Shown: positions 11,900 to 24,475, counted from the first letter of the stretch. The stretch is DNA of 64,000 bases from Paramecium pentaurelia (GCA_905183005.1 CAJJDO010000152.1:85132-149131); one strand, 5' to 3'. A program made the numbers and translations. Notes: generated by a model from the letters alone, not told the origin.

Positions 11900-13399
11900 T
11901 CATTATTCATAATAATTTTATTGTGGATTCATGTAAAAGTCCAGTAACATAGATCTTTACTATTCACTGTTAACATTTATGGAATTCTTTTGATTTAGAA
12001 ACTCTTTGAATAAATCTTAATCTATTTTATCATATTCATCTTCATTTGTATCTAAAAATATTCATTTATTTACAGCAACTTTCAATTATTTCTGATCTTC
12101 TTTATTTGTAATTAATGAGAGCCTTTTCTTTACCTAATTCCACAAGTTCAATTAATAATTATTTAATTAGAAGTCTCTTTTTATTTACAAGTGTTCTTGG
12201 GAATAGTTTCAATTTGTAAATGCCTTCTTGGGATTCAAAATCTGATAAGAGATAATTTGGATTGGACAAGAATGATTCTGCATATTCTAGAAGGAAGGCT
12301 CCACAATCTACATAATTCACTTGTCGAGGTACTAATAATTGATAAGCAGGGATTTATTTAATTGGAGAATCATTATAATTCACATCTGATTAAATTTTAT
12401 CACATTACATTTTATGTAGATACCTATATGTATATTTATAAATTATAATACATTTTTATTATTGTAACTAACTTTTAATCTATTATTCCAAAACTATCTA
12501 AGTATATAATAACAGAATCTTAAAAAGATTTACTTTATTTATGAGCAATCAAGAGAGACCAATGTTCAGGTAAATTTATTGGAAATAATAAATATTCTTT
12601 TTCAGTTAAATCTTCTTTAACCCATCTTTTTATATGTTCATATGATTATTTAAAAAGTTCATTTATTCTATGATTGTCATTCTATTAAATAGTTTGTAAT
12701 TTATCAAAAGGACATAATTTTTCTACAAAATAAGTATTAAAAATATATGTTTTAGATCTTAAGGATTCATCAAGTAATTCAAACTCAATAAATTTTAAAT
12801 AAAAGTTTATAATTCCATCATTCAAATAATTGGGTGGATTTAATTTTAAAACATCATGATATTTGATTTAAATTGTCTTTTTTTGTGTACCACTTGAAAA
12901 TTAGAAATTATATTCATAATCCTCTTTTAATTAAGAGTCTAATTCTAATATTCTTTCCAGGATTTCTTAATCTTAAAACCTCGCAAATCGCTCTTTTTGT
13001 TACAATTTGATTTGATCCCACATTTATTGATGCTTCATTTAAGTCTATCTTTTAGTCCTATCATTCGATTCGAAATTTAAACTAATTAATGATAATTGTA
13101 CTATTTTGGATCACTATATAATGGTGTTACTAATTATAATTAACAAATTAATTTATCAAAATTCTCAAGCGCTCTTTTTATATCTGCTTGTGAAATGAAT
13201 TTAGGTTCTATTGGTTATTTTTATTCTTCAATCTAATGATTCAATTACAAGACATTACCTGTTTTTGAACTTTTTATTTTACATCTTCCTCTGGTAATTC
13301 AAAATCTACTTCTTCTAATATTTTGAAAGCATTCTGAATGCCTTATTTATATTATTAGAAGTAATTGATAATATTTGGCTGCTTTTATTATTCAGACAT
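11900..13399 (-). CDS. Ulp1/SENP-type SUMO protease (peptidase C48)
   Basis: 467 residues after removing four introns: 13233-13258 (26 nt), 13082-13101 (20), 12424-12451 (28), 12052-12073 (22). Residues ~1-190 form a charged helical region (QQKERFARFQDQEILERILE). The protease domain follows: DVLKLNPPNYLNDGIINFYL (typical Ulp1 entry WLND-like), FPINLPEHWSLLIA with the catalytic His, YLDSFGIID with the catalytic Asp, and VPRQVNYVDCGAFLLEYAE with the catalytic Cys in DCG and an upstream Gln. The full Cys-His-Asp-Gln set is therefore present and it should be active. Role: maturing SUMO or removing it from targets; a NEDD8-specific (SENP8-like) relative is a less likely alternative. A 40 bp gap separates it from the Virilizer gene upstream. 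Confidence 0.9.
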
Positions 13400-13439
13400 T
13401 TTAATTTAATAATAATAATTTGTTTTTAATATATATTTA

Positions 13440-16400
13440 TCATTAGCTTCTCTTTTTTTGTTATTATTATAGCGCCATTAAAAATTAATCTATTCTTGGA
13501 TATTCCAATCTTTTTGATTCCAACTATTCCAACTTTCTTGGATCTTTTGAAGTCAAAAACTCTCTCAAAATTGCTTTCTCCTATTCATTCATCATAGCAA
13601 TTAATTCTGCCAATTCATTTGGTTATTATTATTATTATTATTATTATGGCATTTGTTATTATTATTAAATTGGAGGCTACTATTAAATAGGGTGTTAGGG
13701 ATGCAAATGCATCATTGGTTATTATAGAACTGTTTATTGAGGAGGAATTAATTAAGGAGGCTATACTTATTACATAGGAGGTATCATTTAATTTGATAAT
13801 TAGGTTCCCATTTGATTTGGTAATTAAGTACCCATTTGATTTGGTAATTAAGTACCCATTTGATTTGGTAATTAAGTACCCATTTGATTTGGTAATTAGG
13901 TACCCATTTGATTTGGTAATTAGGTACCCATTTGAGTTTGTAATTAGGTGCCCATTTGATTTGGTAATTAGGTTCCCATTTGATTTGGTATTTAAGACTT
14001 AGATATTATATAAAATAGAATACCATAAACATGGGTATTTAATTTATTTGATAAGGTTAATGAATAGGTTATTGCATAGTCTACTATTATTATAATTGCT
14101 ATTATTATTGCTACTGAATTCCTGTTTATTATTATATTGATTGCATAGGGTGCATGTTGTAATCTTATCTTCTTTAAAGTCGTGGATCTTCATGTTGATG
14201 GAAAGTCATTGGTGGAGCTATCGAATCCAACTATTTAGAATTTCATTTTTATATACTAAATTGTAATTGCTTGTTGCATTTTAAGGTCTTATTGGAATGA
14301 CTGGAGTACTATTTATGGGATTTTAGTGAGGTTACACATTAGGTTACTATAATGGGAACATCATTTCTGGTTTATAAAGTGGAGGAGGGGCATCTACAGT
14401 TGTTGTTCTTATTGGAATTGGTATAACAGGTCTTATTGGTTCTAGAGTAGGTTAAACAGTTGATATCTTGGCAAAACCTACTCTTTCTTTTGAAATCATA
14501 GGTTGTCTAATGAATAAAGACATAATGTCATTAATAATTGTTTTAGGATAAGCTGGTATTTCTAATGGAACCAATTTGAAAATTAAATCTCTATAGAGTA
14601 CTTCTGGGAATACAAATGTGCTTGATTATGTTGATAATTCTTATTTCATTTCTTTAAATGCTAATTTCCATGGAGTTACCTCACTTACAGTTAAAGATTA
14701 ATATTTTAACATTTTATCACCCTCTAAAACAGTTTATTTAAAAAATGAACTCAAGATTTATTATTGTTTTACTTTAGATTATTATTGTTAAATCTTTTCT
14801 TGTATTAGTTAAAAGACAACCAAATGTGAACGTGGTTCACTGGGCAATGTTACATTTTGATCTTTAATGTCTTTGTTGTTGGATTCAATTTATTTCAATA
14901 GGTATTAGAGTAATTTAACATGTTTAATGAAGTAGGGGATGTTATTCAATTGATTAGATAGATTAGTAATAAAATCTATAATGTTTTCTTATTTATTAAA
15001 CATTAGTGTTTGTATTGCTCTTTTTCTTACATCTCCTGGATGAATAATATTATTGGGTATAGATACAAATAATCTGAATAGTAAACTAATGAATTATTCA
15101 ATAATTGATGTGTAGACTGATTAAAATGGTAAATTATTGTAATTTAGAATAGATTGCTGAATTAATTCTACAATAGTATATAATTAAAAAATAGGTTTAG
15201 CCTTATATGGTGTTTAAGTATAATCTGAATACAAAAGAATATTTTGACCAACAATATTCTTAGAAGTACATTCTAAGATCTCAATAATTAATTTAGATGA
15301 TATTAAATTTAAATGATAGTGTTCTTTAGAGTCTTCTGAATATTCAACATTCTTAATTAAATTCTTAGATAAACTCTTCAATAAATCTTATAAATAAGTA
15401 ATATGTGGTATGTCTTCAATTAAATATTAATAGGATTGAGATTCTGATTATAAAAATTGACTAACACCACATTCATGATCTACAGCCTTTTTAAAGATCT
15501 GTAAAATTTGATTACGTAATGTTGCAATTAATAATTTATAAGATTTTTCAGTTGGTTAAGAATCACAATAATCATTTTCAGAATCAATCAATTTGTATAT
15601 TTTGATCATATCTTCATTTAAATGTTCATAATTAAATATGTACATAAAACCACAATTACAAAGACAAATATCTATTGCTTGAGTTAAGAATAATCCCAAA
15701 AGCACCCAATCTTATCGGTATTTTAAATAAAGTTATTGATCCTCTTTTTTAGCTAAAGCCTTAATTTTATTTGAATAATTTTTGAGTTGATCTTCAATTA
15801 TTTTGAATAAATGTTAAGAAATGTTATGATCATATAATTCTAATAGATTTCTTAAGACTTTGAACATCTCATTTTGCAAAGCTGAATCAAATGTTCTTAA
15901 AGATGATTACATTAAATTTTATAAACATTTCTAATCTCCCATAGTATCAATTAAAAATCCAAGATCTCCATTTTTTGTATAATTTTCAAATTCATCATCA
16001 TTTTTACGCATTGGTTTAAATAATACATTGAATAAATTATTATTGAATTAAGGTTTATTTTAATTATCTTTAATTAAATATTACATCAAATTCAGTATAT
16101 ACTTTTATTCTTCTTAATTTCTGAATGCTGATAAATACAAAGATTAAAATAAAGTTTATATCTCTTGATTACCTTATTAAACATGTATCTTCAATTATTC
16201 ATTATCTTCTTCTTAAAATGAATTTAATGTAATAACATAATTAAAACAATTCCTAAGAGTATTTAATAAATTTTCAATTTTTTATTTACATCCTCTAAGT
16301 CCATTTGGTTATACTTTTTATAATGAAACCCATAAATCAATAAGAATCTTACATAAATCATTGGAATGGAATGAACTCTCACATCCTAATTATACTCTAA

Positions 16401-19279
16401 ATTTCAATCGTTCTTATATCAATTCTATAGTATTATATGTAAGATCAAAATAATGTCTTAAAATCTATTATTAATTTGGTAATTTAATTAACATATATTC
16501 AGTTTATATGTTTTTTGAAGTCATAGCTGAAAATAAATTAATTAATTTTCCAGCAAAACATTCTACTCCTGCTATTACTTCATGTTCAAAAAATGGAATG
16601 AAATAAAATTTATTACAATCACACAACCATTTAAATATTTTTATAGCTCCATCTAAAAATTATAAACTTTAATAAGGTTAATCAAATGTTCCTAAAAGTC
16701 TAAATTCAGATTTTAATTCTTCATGAATACCTTTCTTATGTTCTCCTACTCCAAAATATTCTTTTAATTTATTTTTATCAGGATCTTAATTGATAGCAAC
16801 AAATTTCAACTTAGTATGAAATGATTCTCTAATAGCTTTAGTTGTATCTTTAGCCAAAAATAATTCATAAGGTTCTAATACTCCTGCTAATAGAATTTGT
16901 GATAATCTGAAATCTGCACTAAATCTGGCTTTCTCTGTATTTACAAACTTAATAAAGCGAGCATTAGGAGCTATAAGTCGATCTGCCAAAAATAATCCTT
17001 TATGTGTATCATTATATCTCAAAACTATGATTATTTTCAAATTTTACTATTGATGAAGATATGAGACATAATAGTGATTTCAACTTCATGTTCTATTATG
17101 TCATCCAATTTAGTTACAGACATGATGTATAATAAAGCTTCACTAAAGAATTCATTATTCATCAAATGACTAACAGCTGCACAATTTTGAGTTATTTCAT
17201 CCTATTCCTCAGTATATTATTATAATTAACCTAACAATGATATCAATTCATAATCATAATCAGAACCTAATAGTTTAATGTAAATTTAATCCATTAAATT
17301 TATTAAAACTAATGATGATTTTATTAAATTTAATAATTATATATCATTGTTTTTGGTTAATACTCTTATTATCAACTTTAGGGCTGTAGTTTCTTGACAA
17401 ATAACCACTATGCCCCCCTTAATTTATAAAATACGATAAATCAATTAACAACACTAACTATAATTCTAATTAAGCACCATCATAGCAGCAATATATTTCA
17501 TAAATTACATCTATTTAAACCACATTGCATTTGCATATGTAATACATAAATCTTTCATTTATAATATTTCTTTAACCAATTTAAAATTAGCAGTCTTTGT
17601 CTTCTCAGCATCAAATAAACAATACATTAATTCTCTTTGTTTATCACAATAAAAATCTTTCTAAACAACAAATAAAAATAAATCTAATCCAACAAGATTC
17701 TCAAATTCCCATTAATATGGTAAATTATTTAATAAGAAATCCATAGTTCCTTCATCATTAAATGCCAATTTTCCTTAATATACCAAATCAATCATATTCT
17801 TTAATTTTCTAAATCTCACATAAATTTATAATCTATTTAATGCTATATGACAAGCTTATACAATTTTCTCATCTTCACTTTTTGATGCTGTATAAGCCAA
17901 TAATTAAAATCCATTAAAATTACTAACTTATTCATTTGTAAATTATTATTACTCTTAAGTAATAGATTTACTCTTACTCCTACTTCTACTTCTACTCTTT
18001 TTCTTATTTTTCTTTTTCTTTCCCTCTTTATTTTCTTTCTTTTTCTTTTCTTTATCTTTCTTTACTTTCTTCTTTTTCTTAGGTGATTTCTCAGAATCTT
18101 ATGTTTTTATTTCAACATTTCTTGTTATTAATTCATTACAAAATTCTACATGATTCATACAATTATATAATGTTTCAATCACCTTTAATTTAAAATAACT
18201 AGGTGATTATTATTTTTCAATTAGAAATTCTAATAATTTATTTAAACCTCCTTTATCTAAAAATAATAAAGCATGATATTTTGAACTCAATAATTATATA
18301 ATAATAGGAAATGCTCTAATTGCTGATGAATAAGATGCATGAATAGCAAAGTTGACTGAATCAACAAGTGAAGTTGGTAATAATTTATAAATACGATCAA
18401 CATCATTAAAATGTGCAGCTGAATGTATATCTGCTTTTGAATGTTTTAAATGTTTAGTTAAAACTCTATGCATTTATTCCAATTTCTCATGATATAATGA
18501 TACTAATTATTTATCTACAAAATCATAGTCTTAATCTATAGATTTTAATTCCTTAGCTAATATTTCTATTTATTTTTATGATTCTTATTAATTGAATTAT
18601 TTATCTTCAAGTAATAATTATGGTTGAATATTATCTACACATAAATGATAATTCTCTTAGTTATAAATATGATCTAAAACTTCATTTCTTTATTTAATGA
18701 TTTACTAATAGATTTTATTATCAACTGGTTAAGTAATTGCGCGCACTCTTTAAATTCTAGCATCAATTACATCATTTAATTCCTATAATCCAATATTCTT
18801 ACCATAAGATGGATTGTAACTTTAAATAGAATGTCCTGACATTATTTCACCATACATGCAAATTGTAAGTCGTTTATATTATCCTCTAAAAACTATAAAA
18901 TCGGTGATGTACTATTATTAATAATATAATATACTGGCTATTCAAGTGTAATTAAGATATCACAATTATTGGATGAGATTTCAGGACTTCCAAAAAGAAG
19001 TTGATATCTCGATTATGGTTTATTGGTTTAATAAGATTTTGCAAAAATCTCCAAATTACGAATAGGCTCTTCACTTTGAGTAATTGTAATTAATTTTTTC
19101 AGATTCTAATGTACATTATAACCAGGTTTAACAATTCTTATCAACTATACCTTTACAAGTGATTGGAATATAATTTCATCACAGACCTTTCCTTCTTTGA
19201 CTTTCTATCTTGTTTGATTCTACCCACTTTCCAAATGCTCCAAGTTATCAAAGTATAACAATTATACAAAGTGATCCAT
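13440..19279 (-). CDS. Virilizer/VIRMA homologue (VIR_N domain, m6A writer-complex scaffold)
   Basis: 1914 residues, close to the ~1800 of animal VIRMA. Introns: 18893-18912 (20 nt), 17025-17047 (23), 14231-14256 (26), 13998-14023 (26). The N-terminus starts MDHFVQLLYFDNLEHLESG, then IIFQSLVKVQLIRIVKPGYN with a conserved-looking IxRIxxPG, then NNIFRGQYKRLTICMYGEIM; these correspond to the VIR_N pattern (LLFLDTF..., VRVIPPG, RGWYNCLTLAIYG in animals). Positions ~250-1500 are almost entirely helical, consistent with the ARM/HEAT-like body that holds the writer complex together. A Lys-rich stretch (KKKKKVKKDKEK type, DNA near 18000-18090) may be a nuclear signal. The tail is Gln/Pro-rich with octapeptide repeats. 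Family knowledge: Virilizer scaffolds WTAP/METTL3 m6A deposition; function here is inferred. Confidence 0.82.
13797..13988 (-). repeat. Eight tandem 24 bp units encoding PNQMGTQL
   Basis: Exactly 192 bp made of eight 24 bp units in frame with the Virilizer homologue, translating as PNQMGTQL with only third-position and single-residue variants (one unit reads Q-T-Q-M). A ninth decayed unit (SNQM) borders it at 13779-13796. The flanks are CAA/TAA-rich Gln runs (13620-13650). High copy identity suggests recent slippage or unequal exchange. Confidence 0.9.
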
Positions 19280-20436
19280 AGGATAACTCATTATCAAAAG
19301 ATTTTTAATTAAAATAAATAAATAGCTTCCTTTAATTACAACTAACAAAAGAAGCTTAAAGAGCACATATAATTAGAATTAAAATAGAAATAAAGGCAAT
19401 TAAATTGATGCCCAAAAATTCAGAATTACTAAGATTATTAAAAAAAATGAAATATTCATCAAAGATCATCGCCAAAAATTGAAATATATGATATCAACGA
19501 TGCCATCAAAGATTTCAAGATTTCTAGTATAGTCTTGAATTCAACTCGGATAAATTTAGATATTAAAGAAAACTATTTCAAACCCTTATTTGATTTAAAT
19601 AAAGTGATAAAGGAATCTCTTCATATTCAAGAATTCTTTTTAAAGTTAAAAAATTCTTTTTAAAGTTAAAAAATTCTTATTGACAATAAAGAATATTAAA
19701 AAAGCGAGAATTTATTTAACTAGTGCTTTGAATAGTAAACTTAATGATGCATATATTTATTACAGGAGAGTACTTTCATTTTATAAAAATTAAGTATTCA
19801 AAAAAGTATTGTTGATCTTTGTCAAGCATTTGAAACAAATCATATCAAAGATATAAATCAGATATTCATTATAATTTTGTAATTCAATTTGTCAATCTTG
19901 ATGTATTTGACAAAGCAATCTAACTAATTACTAGTGCTATGGAACTACAAAAATATAAACTGCTTATATAAATGAAAGAGTAAAGTATTATTTGTTAGTT
20001 TATAAAATTACATTAAAAATAGATAGATTTTATGAAATATATCAAATTACAATCATGGAGATGAATATAGATAATATTATATTTACAATTATAATATAAA
20101 ATGTTAAATAATGTTAATAAATAAATAGATTTAATTGAAAACTTAATAAGGAGTTTATAAAAACTATAATTAATATTATAGGTAATAATAATTAGCAATC
20201 AATTAAGTCTTTAATGATTATAAAATGTAATTTTATTGAAATTACCATTAAAAATATCTAAATTACTAAATTTGAACTATTAAATGAAATATTTTTTATA
20301 TTGAAAAATGATGATACACATCGATTTTATCATAATGAATGAATTATTATAAATTTGGCTCTTATTTTATTAAATTACAACACAAATTATTTAAATATCA
20401 TTTTTTAACTATTATTAAATTTTTGATAATTAAGTC
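19280..20436. other. Gene-poor stretch with decayed coding signal (possible pseudogene)
   Basis: 1157 bp between the 5' end of the Virilizer gene and the 3' end of the TLDc gene, exceptionally long for this window. On the plus strand around 19460-19750 one frame reads protein-like text (IEIYDINDAIKDFKISSIVL...) and around 19690-20000 other frames continue in a similar helical style (KKARIYLTSALNSKLNDAYI, then KAIQLITSAMELQKYKLL). The switches between frames are not at usable GT...AG introns and in-frame TGA codons intervene. This looks like a degraded helical, possibly TPR-like, gene. From 20000 on it is plain AT-rich DNA. Confidence 0.4.
19631..19670 (+). repeat. Tandem 20 bp duplication inside the decayed region
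   Basis: Two adjacent near-identical 20 bp units (gaattctttttaaagttaaa then aaattctttttaaagttaaa) followed by the start of a third. 20 is not a multiple of 3, so the duplication itself would shift a reading frame, fitting the pseudogene reading of the region. Confidence 0.8.
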
Positions 20437-21650
20437 TCATTCATAAATTATTTAATAAATCTCACATTCAACAACATTTGGTTCCATAGCACCTAATAGA
20501 TGTGTTGAATATTTTGAAGTGTCAACACCTGCAGGGGCTTTATATACAACTCCTAATCTAGAATATCCTGATTTAAAATCAGGATTTATTCTTAAATCTT
20601 AATCAGAATTACCCGTACCTCCAAATAAAAGATATTAGTTATGATTAAACCATTATGTATAATTTCCCATATTTTATATAATTGGATAAATTTAATTTAA
20701 ATTCTTCGAAAATAAAAAAGAAGGATTGTTTTCAGTAGTTCCAGAATACCCACTTTCATGCCAAATATATGGAGTAAATACACCAAATTCAGTATTATTA
20801 GAAGATTTAAAAAACCAAAGTAAATTTTCCTTTCCAATTATCACATTCCTAATTGCTTAAAATGTTAATCCTTTTTCTAAGCTTCGATAAATTGGTTTTT
20901 TTTATGATACTTATCTTTTAACATTGTTTTAAATAGTATTCATTAATAACTTCCAAAAAGGATTTGAAAATTTAACATAATCTAGTTCCACCTTATTTAT
21001 TAATGTAAATATATCTTCAAATTTCTCACTTTTACAAACTCTAGAATAAACACATAAAATACTTTTTAGATATCTTATCATATAGTTCTTCTAAATTTTG
21101 TAAATCTTCTTATTTAGCCACTTAATTCATTACCTTTATAGATTAAAAATAATTGTAAAATTTATTTTAAATTTATTAAATGATCTCAATCTTAAAACTA
21201 TTATTTTGATTTACAAGTAATTAAAAGTTTGATTTAAATTCATCTAATTTGATTATCTTATCTTATAATATTTAAATACATTATGAAAATTAGTTTTCTA
21301 TTCTTACAATAATTCCGATTGCCACTATTCTAATTAAATTAATAAGTTATCAATTGCTTATTTTATTACTTCCAATTGTTCTTTTTAATCATTTAAGAAT
21401 TTAACTAAATCTGTTTTATCTTTTATATCTGTAAATTAAAAGGCTTTTTCTGGATGATCATTTATCTAAATAACAATGATAGTTTAACTTAAACAAGATC
21501 TACAATTTTATTAGCATCAAATTATTATTATGTTTTAATTAGATTTAGAAGACAACTGCCACAAATTAATCTTGCATCTTCTTTTCTTAATTCTAGTAAA
21601 TTTAGGATTTAATAGCTATGTGTTGGACAAAATGGTAGATTATTATACAT
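20437..21650 (-). CDS. TLDc-domain protein with N-terminal zinc-binding-like motif and coiled coil
   Basis: 379 residues; introns 21466-21494 (29 nt), 21257-21279 (23) and 21041-21062 (22). The N-terminus contains FCPTHSYQILNLLEL and later RLICGSCLLNL, that is C-x2-H and C-x2-C pairs, like half of a B-box or RING-type zinc site. A coiled coil spans ~70-180 (KEQLEVIKQAIDNLLIQLEQ). The C-terminal ~190 residues read as a TLDc domain: YRSLEKGLTFQAIRNVIIGK, LLWFFKSSNNTEFGVFTPYI, YLLFGGTGNSDQDLRI and a final ECEIYQI strand. In ciliates this domain mix is common. TLDc proteins elsewhere link to oxidative-stress protection and V-ATPase regulation; a role here is unknown. It shares a 184 bp divergent region with the VAP gene. 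Confidence 0.82.
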
Positions 21651-21834
21651 GATTGAATTCTATTATTTATTAATATTATAATTAATGTATATTCTAAATA
21701 ATAAATAATAGATTTATATTTAATGAATTTCTATAATTATTATAATATATAATAGATGAAGAAATATAAAATGTTTATAAATAGAAAAGAATAATTATAA
21801 ATTTATTTTGTTTTTTCAAAATTTTTAATAAACA
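21651..21834. promoter_or_regulatory. 184 bp divergent intergenic region
   Basis: Lies between the start codons of the TLDc gene (minus) and the VAP-like gene (plus), so it should hold both promoters. Only A/T-rich DNA without a recognisable motif is visible. Confidence 0.4.
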
Positions 21835-22623
21835 ATGTAAGGAATAATTGAGATAGATCCAAAAATTATATTGGAATTTATGGCTGAAGAGAATAGATTT
21901 GCTCATGCTTAATTAACACTATATAATGTATAGTCTTAACAAATTGCTTTTAAAGTAAAATGATCTATTATAATATTTTAGATAAAAACTACAGTTCCTT
22001 AAATGTTTTAAGTCAAACCAAGTGTAGGATTTATTGATGGGAATCAATCATAAATTATTGAAATATCTACAACTTAAGCAATTGGATTAGATTAAAAGTT
22101 TGATGCAAAATTCTAAATAAATGCTTGTCTTAGAGATTCAAATGAATAAGGTACATTGTGTGAATCTAACTGAGATTTGAATTAATTTTGGAGAAGTAGA
22201 GACTAATCAACGATTCAAACAACTTAACTTAAGAGTAAATTGAAATATCAAAATCCTCAAGATCAATAGAATCAATAATAATAATAATAAACTACAGGTG
22301 ATTCTAAGATATTAGAATCTAGTGTATTTAATTCATCTCATTCTGAATCAAGAATGTTCAAATCTATCAAAGATGATAATTAAAAAGATGAATTAGTGAA
22401 ACAATATAAGGATCAACTTGAAAAATTAGTAATAAAATAAATATTTCTTAGTCTTAAGAATATTAATTCTTTAAATAAAAAGTTTAATAGGAGTAATTCA
22501 ATAGTTTATAGAAGAAAGGTATTTTTTATTAAAATATATATATATATAGAATCAATAAATACAAAATAAGCATTAATTTTCGTAATAATTGCATTAGTAA
22601 TTGGATATATTATTGGAAAATGA
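21835..22623 (+). CDS. VAP-like protein (MSP domain, tail-anchored ER membrane protein)
   Basis: 227 residues after four introns: 21955-21981 (27 nt, contains TGA), 22151-22174 (24), 22429-22451 (23), 22519-22549 (31). The N-terminal ~110 residues match the VAP major-sperm-protein fold, with LTLYNVQSQQIAFKIKTTVP and FQVKPSVGFI, the segment that binds FFAT motifs. A Gln-rich linker, a coiled coil (KDQLEKLSQEYQFFKQKVQQ) and a single C-terminal helix, ALIFVIIALVIGYIIGK, follow, the standard layout of VAPA/Scs2. Role: tethering ER to other membranes and recruiting lipid-transfer proteins. The last two introns together are a multiple of three, but removing them restores the coiled coil. It converges on the next gene with only 22 bp between stops. 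Confidence 0.88.
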
Positions 22624-22645
22624 TAAAATAATTTATATGAAATCA

Positions 22646-22808
22646 TCATTTTATTCTAGGCAATTTTAAAGGTGGAGTAGGAGGTAATGTATACCAAAAT
22701 TCTTCATTTTTATCTTATTAATAATCATTATTTAAAGAATTTCCATTTACAGATCGTTTAGATTAAGTTAATTTGAATGCTTCTTCAGTTGAATTTGTTT
22801 TACTAAAT

Positions 22809-22841
<33 letters not shown>

Positions 22842-23405
22842 TTACCAATTACTTTATTTAATGTATACTATACTTCCTTAACCTTTTATAATAATTCCTT
22901 CATTTCTTATACTTCTTCTATTAATTCTTTTAATTCCTTATGTTTAGCTGCTTATAAAATCTATAAATCAAGAAATTCAGTTTATTTTTGACTTAATTAA
23001 TTACCAAAATCTTAAACTTAAGCTTAAGATCTTTATAACTACTTTTCTAATTAATGTAATTCCATTCTTAAATTTGTATTAGTTTCTAATAATTCATCTA
23101 CCATATTTGTTCTTTCCACATGTTTAAATTTAGCTACTTCTATTTATTTGATTAATTTTGCTTGAAATTTTGTTCCTATTTAAACAGGTTTCTCCAATTC
23201 AACAGCAATTATATTTCTAATCATTTATTCTTCATTATTCAGTATTTCCTCTAATTCTTACTAAGTCTATTCAATTTCTGTTGTGATCTTGATTCTATTT
23301 TGTCTCTCTTTTTCAAGTACTTTGAAACAATTATTCGAAGTTTCCTTATTTATAATTATAATATACTTCTAATTTAATGAGAGCATCTTCTAATTATTTT
23401 AACAT
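22646..23405 (-). CDS. Coiled-coil protein, unknown function
   Basis: 245 residues; one intron, 23345-23366 (22 nt). Nearly the whole protein is Glu/Lys/Gln-rich helix with heptad-like spacing (ETSNNCFKVLEKERQNRIKI, then LEKQLQRSQAQVQDFGNQL), so a long coiled coil is expected. A run of nine Asn codons (DNA about 22807-22835, AAT repeats) and a Pro-containing end (YTLPPTPPLKLPRIK) follow. No membrane helix or catalytic motif. Likely structural (cytoskeleton or basal body), which is inference from composition only. Confidence 0.75.
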
Positions 23406-23628
23406 TAAATTTATAAAATTAACAAATGAAAACAATGTAAATAATATATATATATATATGATAACTTATATATACTTAATCAAAATTTTGAAATATAAAG
23501 AAACTAACAAACTATTTTTAAATAAATAAATAAAATAAAATGGATATTTATAACAAACCTAGATAAAGATTTAAAGAGAAATAGATAATCATTTAGTCTA
23601 TTATGATCATATAAATAATCGAATATGA

Positions 23629-24475
23629 TCATACATACAATCTCGTTGGTAAATTTTATTGTAACATTGATAATGTCTTATCATAATCTTATAGAAGATA
23701 ATTTTTTTAATTTTAGTGTAATTACAATTTATTAGATATTGGATTGATTGATATAGGTGTTTCTCTATTTTGAATTGGTGGAAGTTTCAAAGGTTTATTC
23801 ATATATTCATATTTAGGTTATGAAGGTTCAGTTATCTTATTTTCAAATATTTAATTTTAAGGAGTAGGTGAAATAGAATATGATTTTATCCTTTAAGGTT
23901 GTTTTTCACTTTCAGATTAATGATCTATTTTGGATTCCAATTAAGAAAGATAAAGGGCTTTGTTATTTTAAGCTCTTAAGTGATCTCTTTCTTATCTTAA
24001 TTTCTAGGCTTTCTCTTAGTTTCTAACAACTTTACTTGTTGATGTTCCAGGAATGGCTCCTTCTATATCATTTGTAGCTAGTAATCTATCCCCTTATAGA
24101 TTTCCTCATATTATTTAATAATACTTAGGTTAATCATAATAATTTTCTAATGCTCGATATTATTTGATTTCTCCTTCTTGTAGATTGTAATGCTTTTTAT
24201 GTGAACCATCAAAATAATTCTCTCCTTAAGGAACACAACTATTATTAAAATGATGAAAATCATGTTAATATCTTTTACGACCATATTGAGGATCTTGCTT
24301 AGGAATTGTATATCTAGAAAATATTAGTGTAAGAGATTAACTGTAATTTTAAGTTATTATTTTAACGAATATCATATGGATTGATCTTATCTAAATATGA
24401 ACTCTTTTATTTTGTTTGAGCACCTAAAATGTCAACAGTTAACAATGATCTATCAAATTAATGTAAATTATTCAT
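23629..24475 (-). CDS. Unknown protein with a DIEGAxPGT motif
   Basis: 259 residues with introns 24314-24341 (28 nt) and 24086-24124 (39 nt). The N-terminal half is Tyr/His/Gln-rich (DPQYGRKRYQHDFHHFNNSC). The middle carries LLATNDIEGAIPGTSTSKVV, a short motif style (DIxGAxPG) seen in several ciliary or alveolate proteins, then a helical segment and a basic Gln-rich tail ending YDKTLSMLQQNLPTRLYV. The 39 nt intron is longer than others here; it is needed to bypass an in-frame TGA and is consistent with total length. Family not recognised; a cytoskeletal role is a guess. Confidence 0.65.

Noticed and set aside
13797..13988. Regular 24 bp repeats that could look like a CRISPR array.
   Set aside because: Units are directly adjacent without spacers, in frame in a eukaryotic gene, and translate to a Gln/Pro-rich octapeptide; the opposite-strand open frame there is only a shadow of the repeat.
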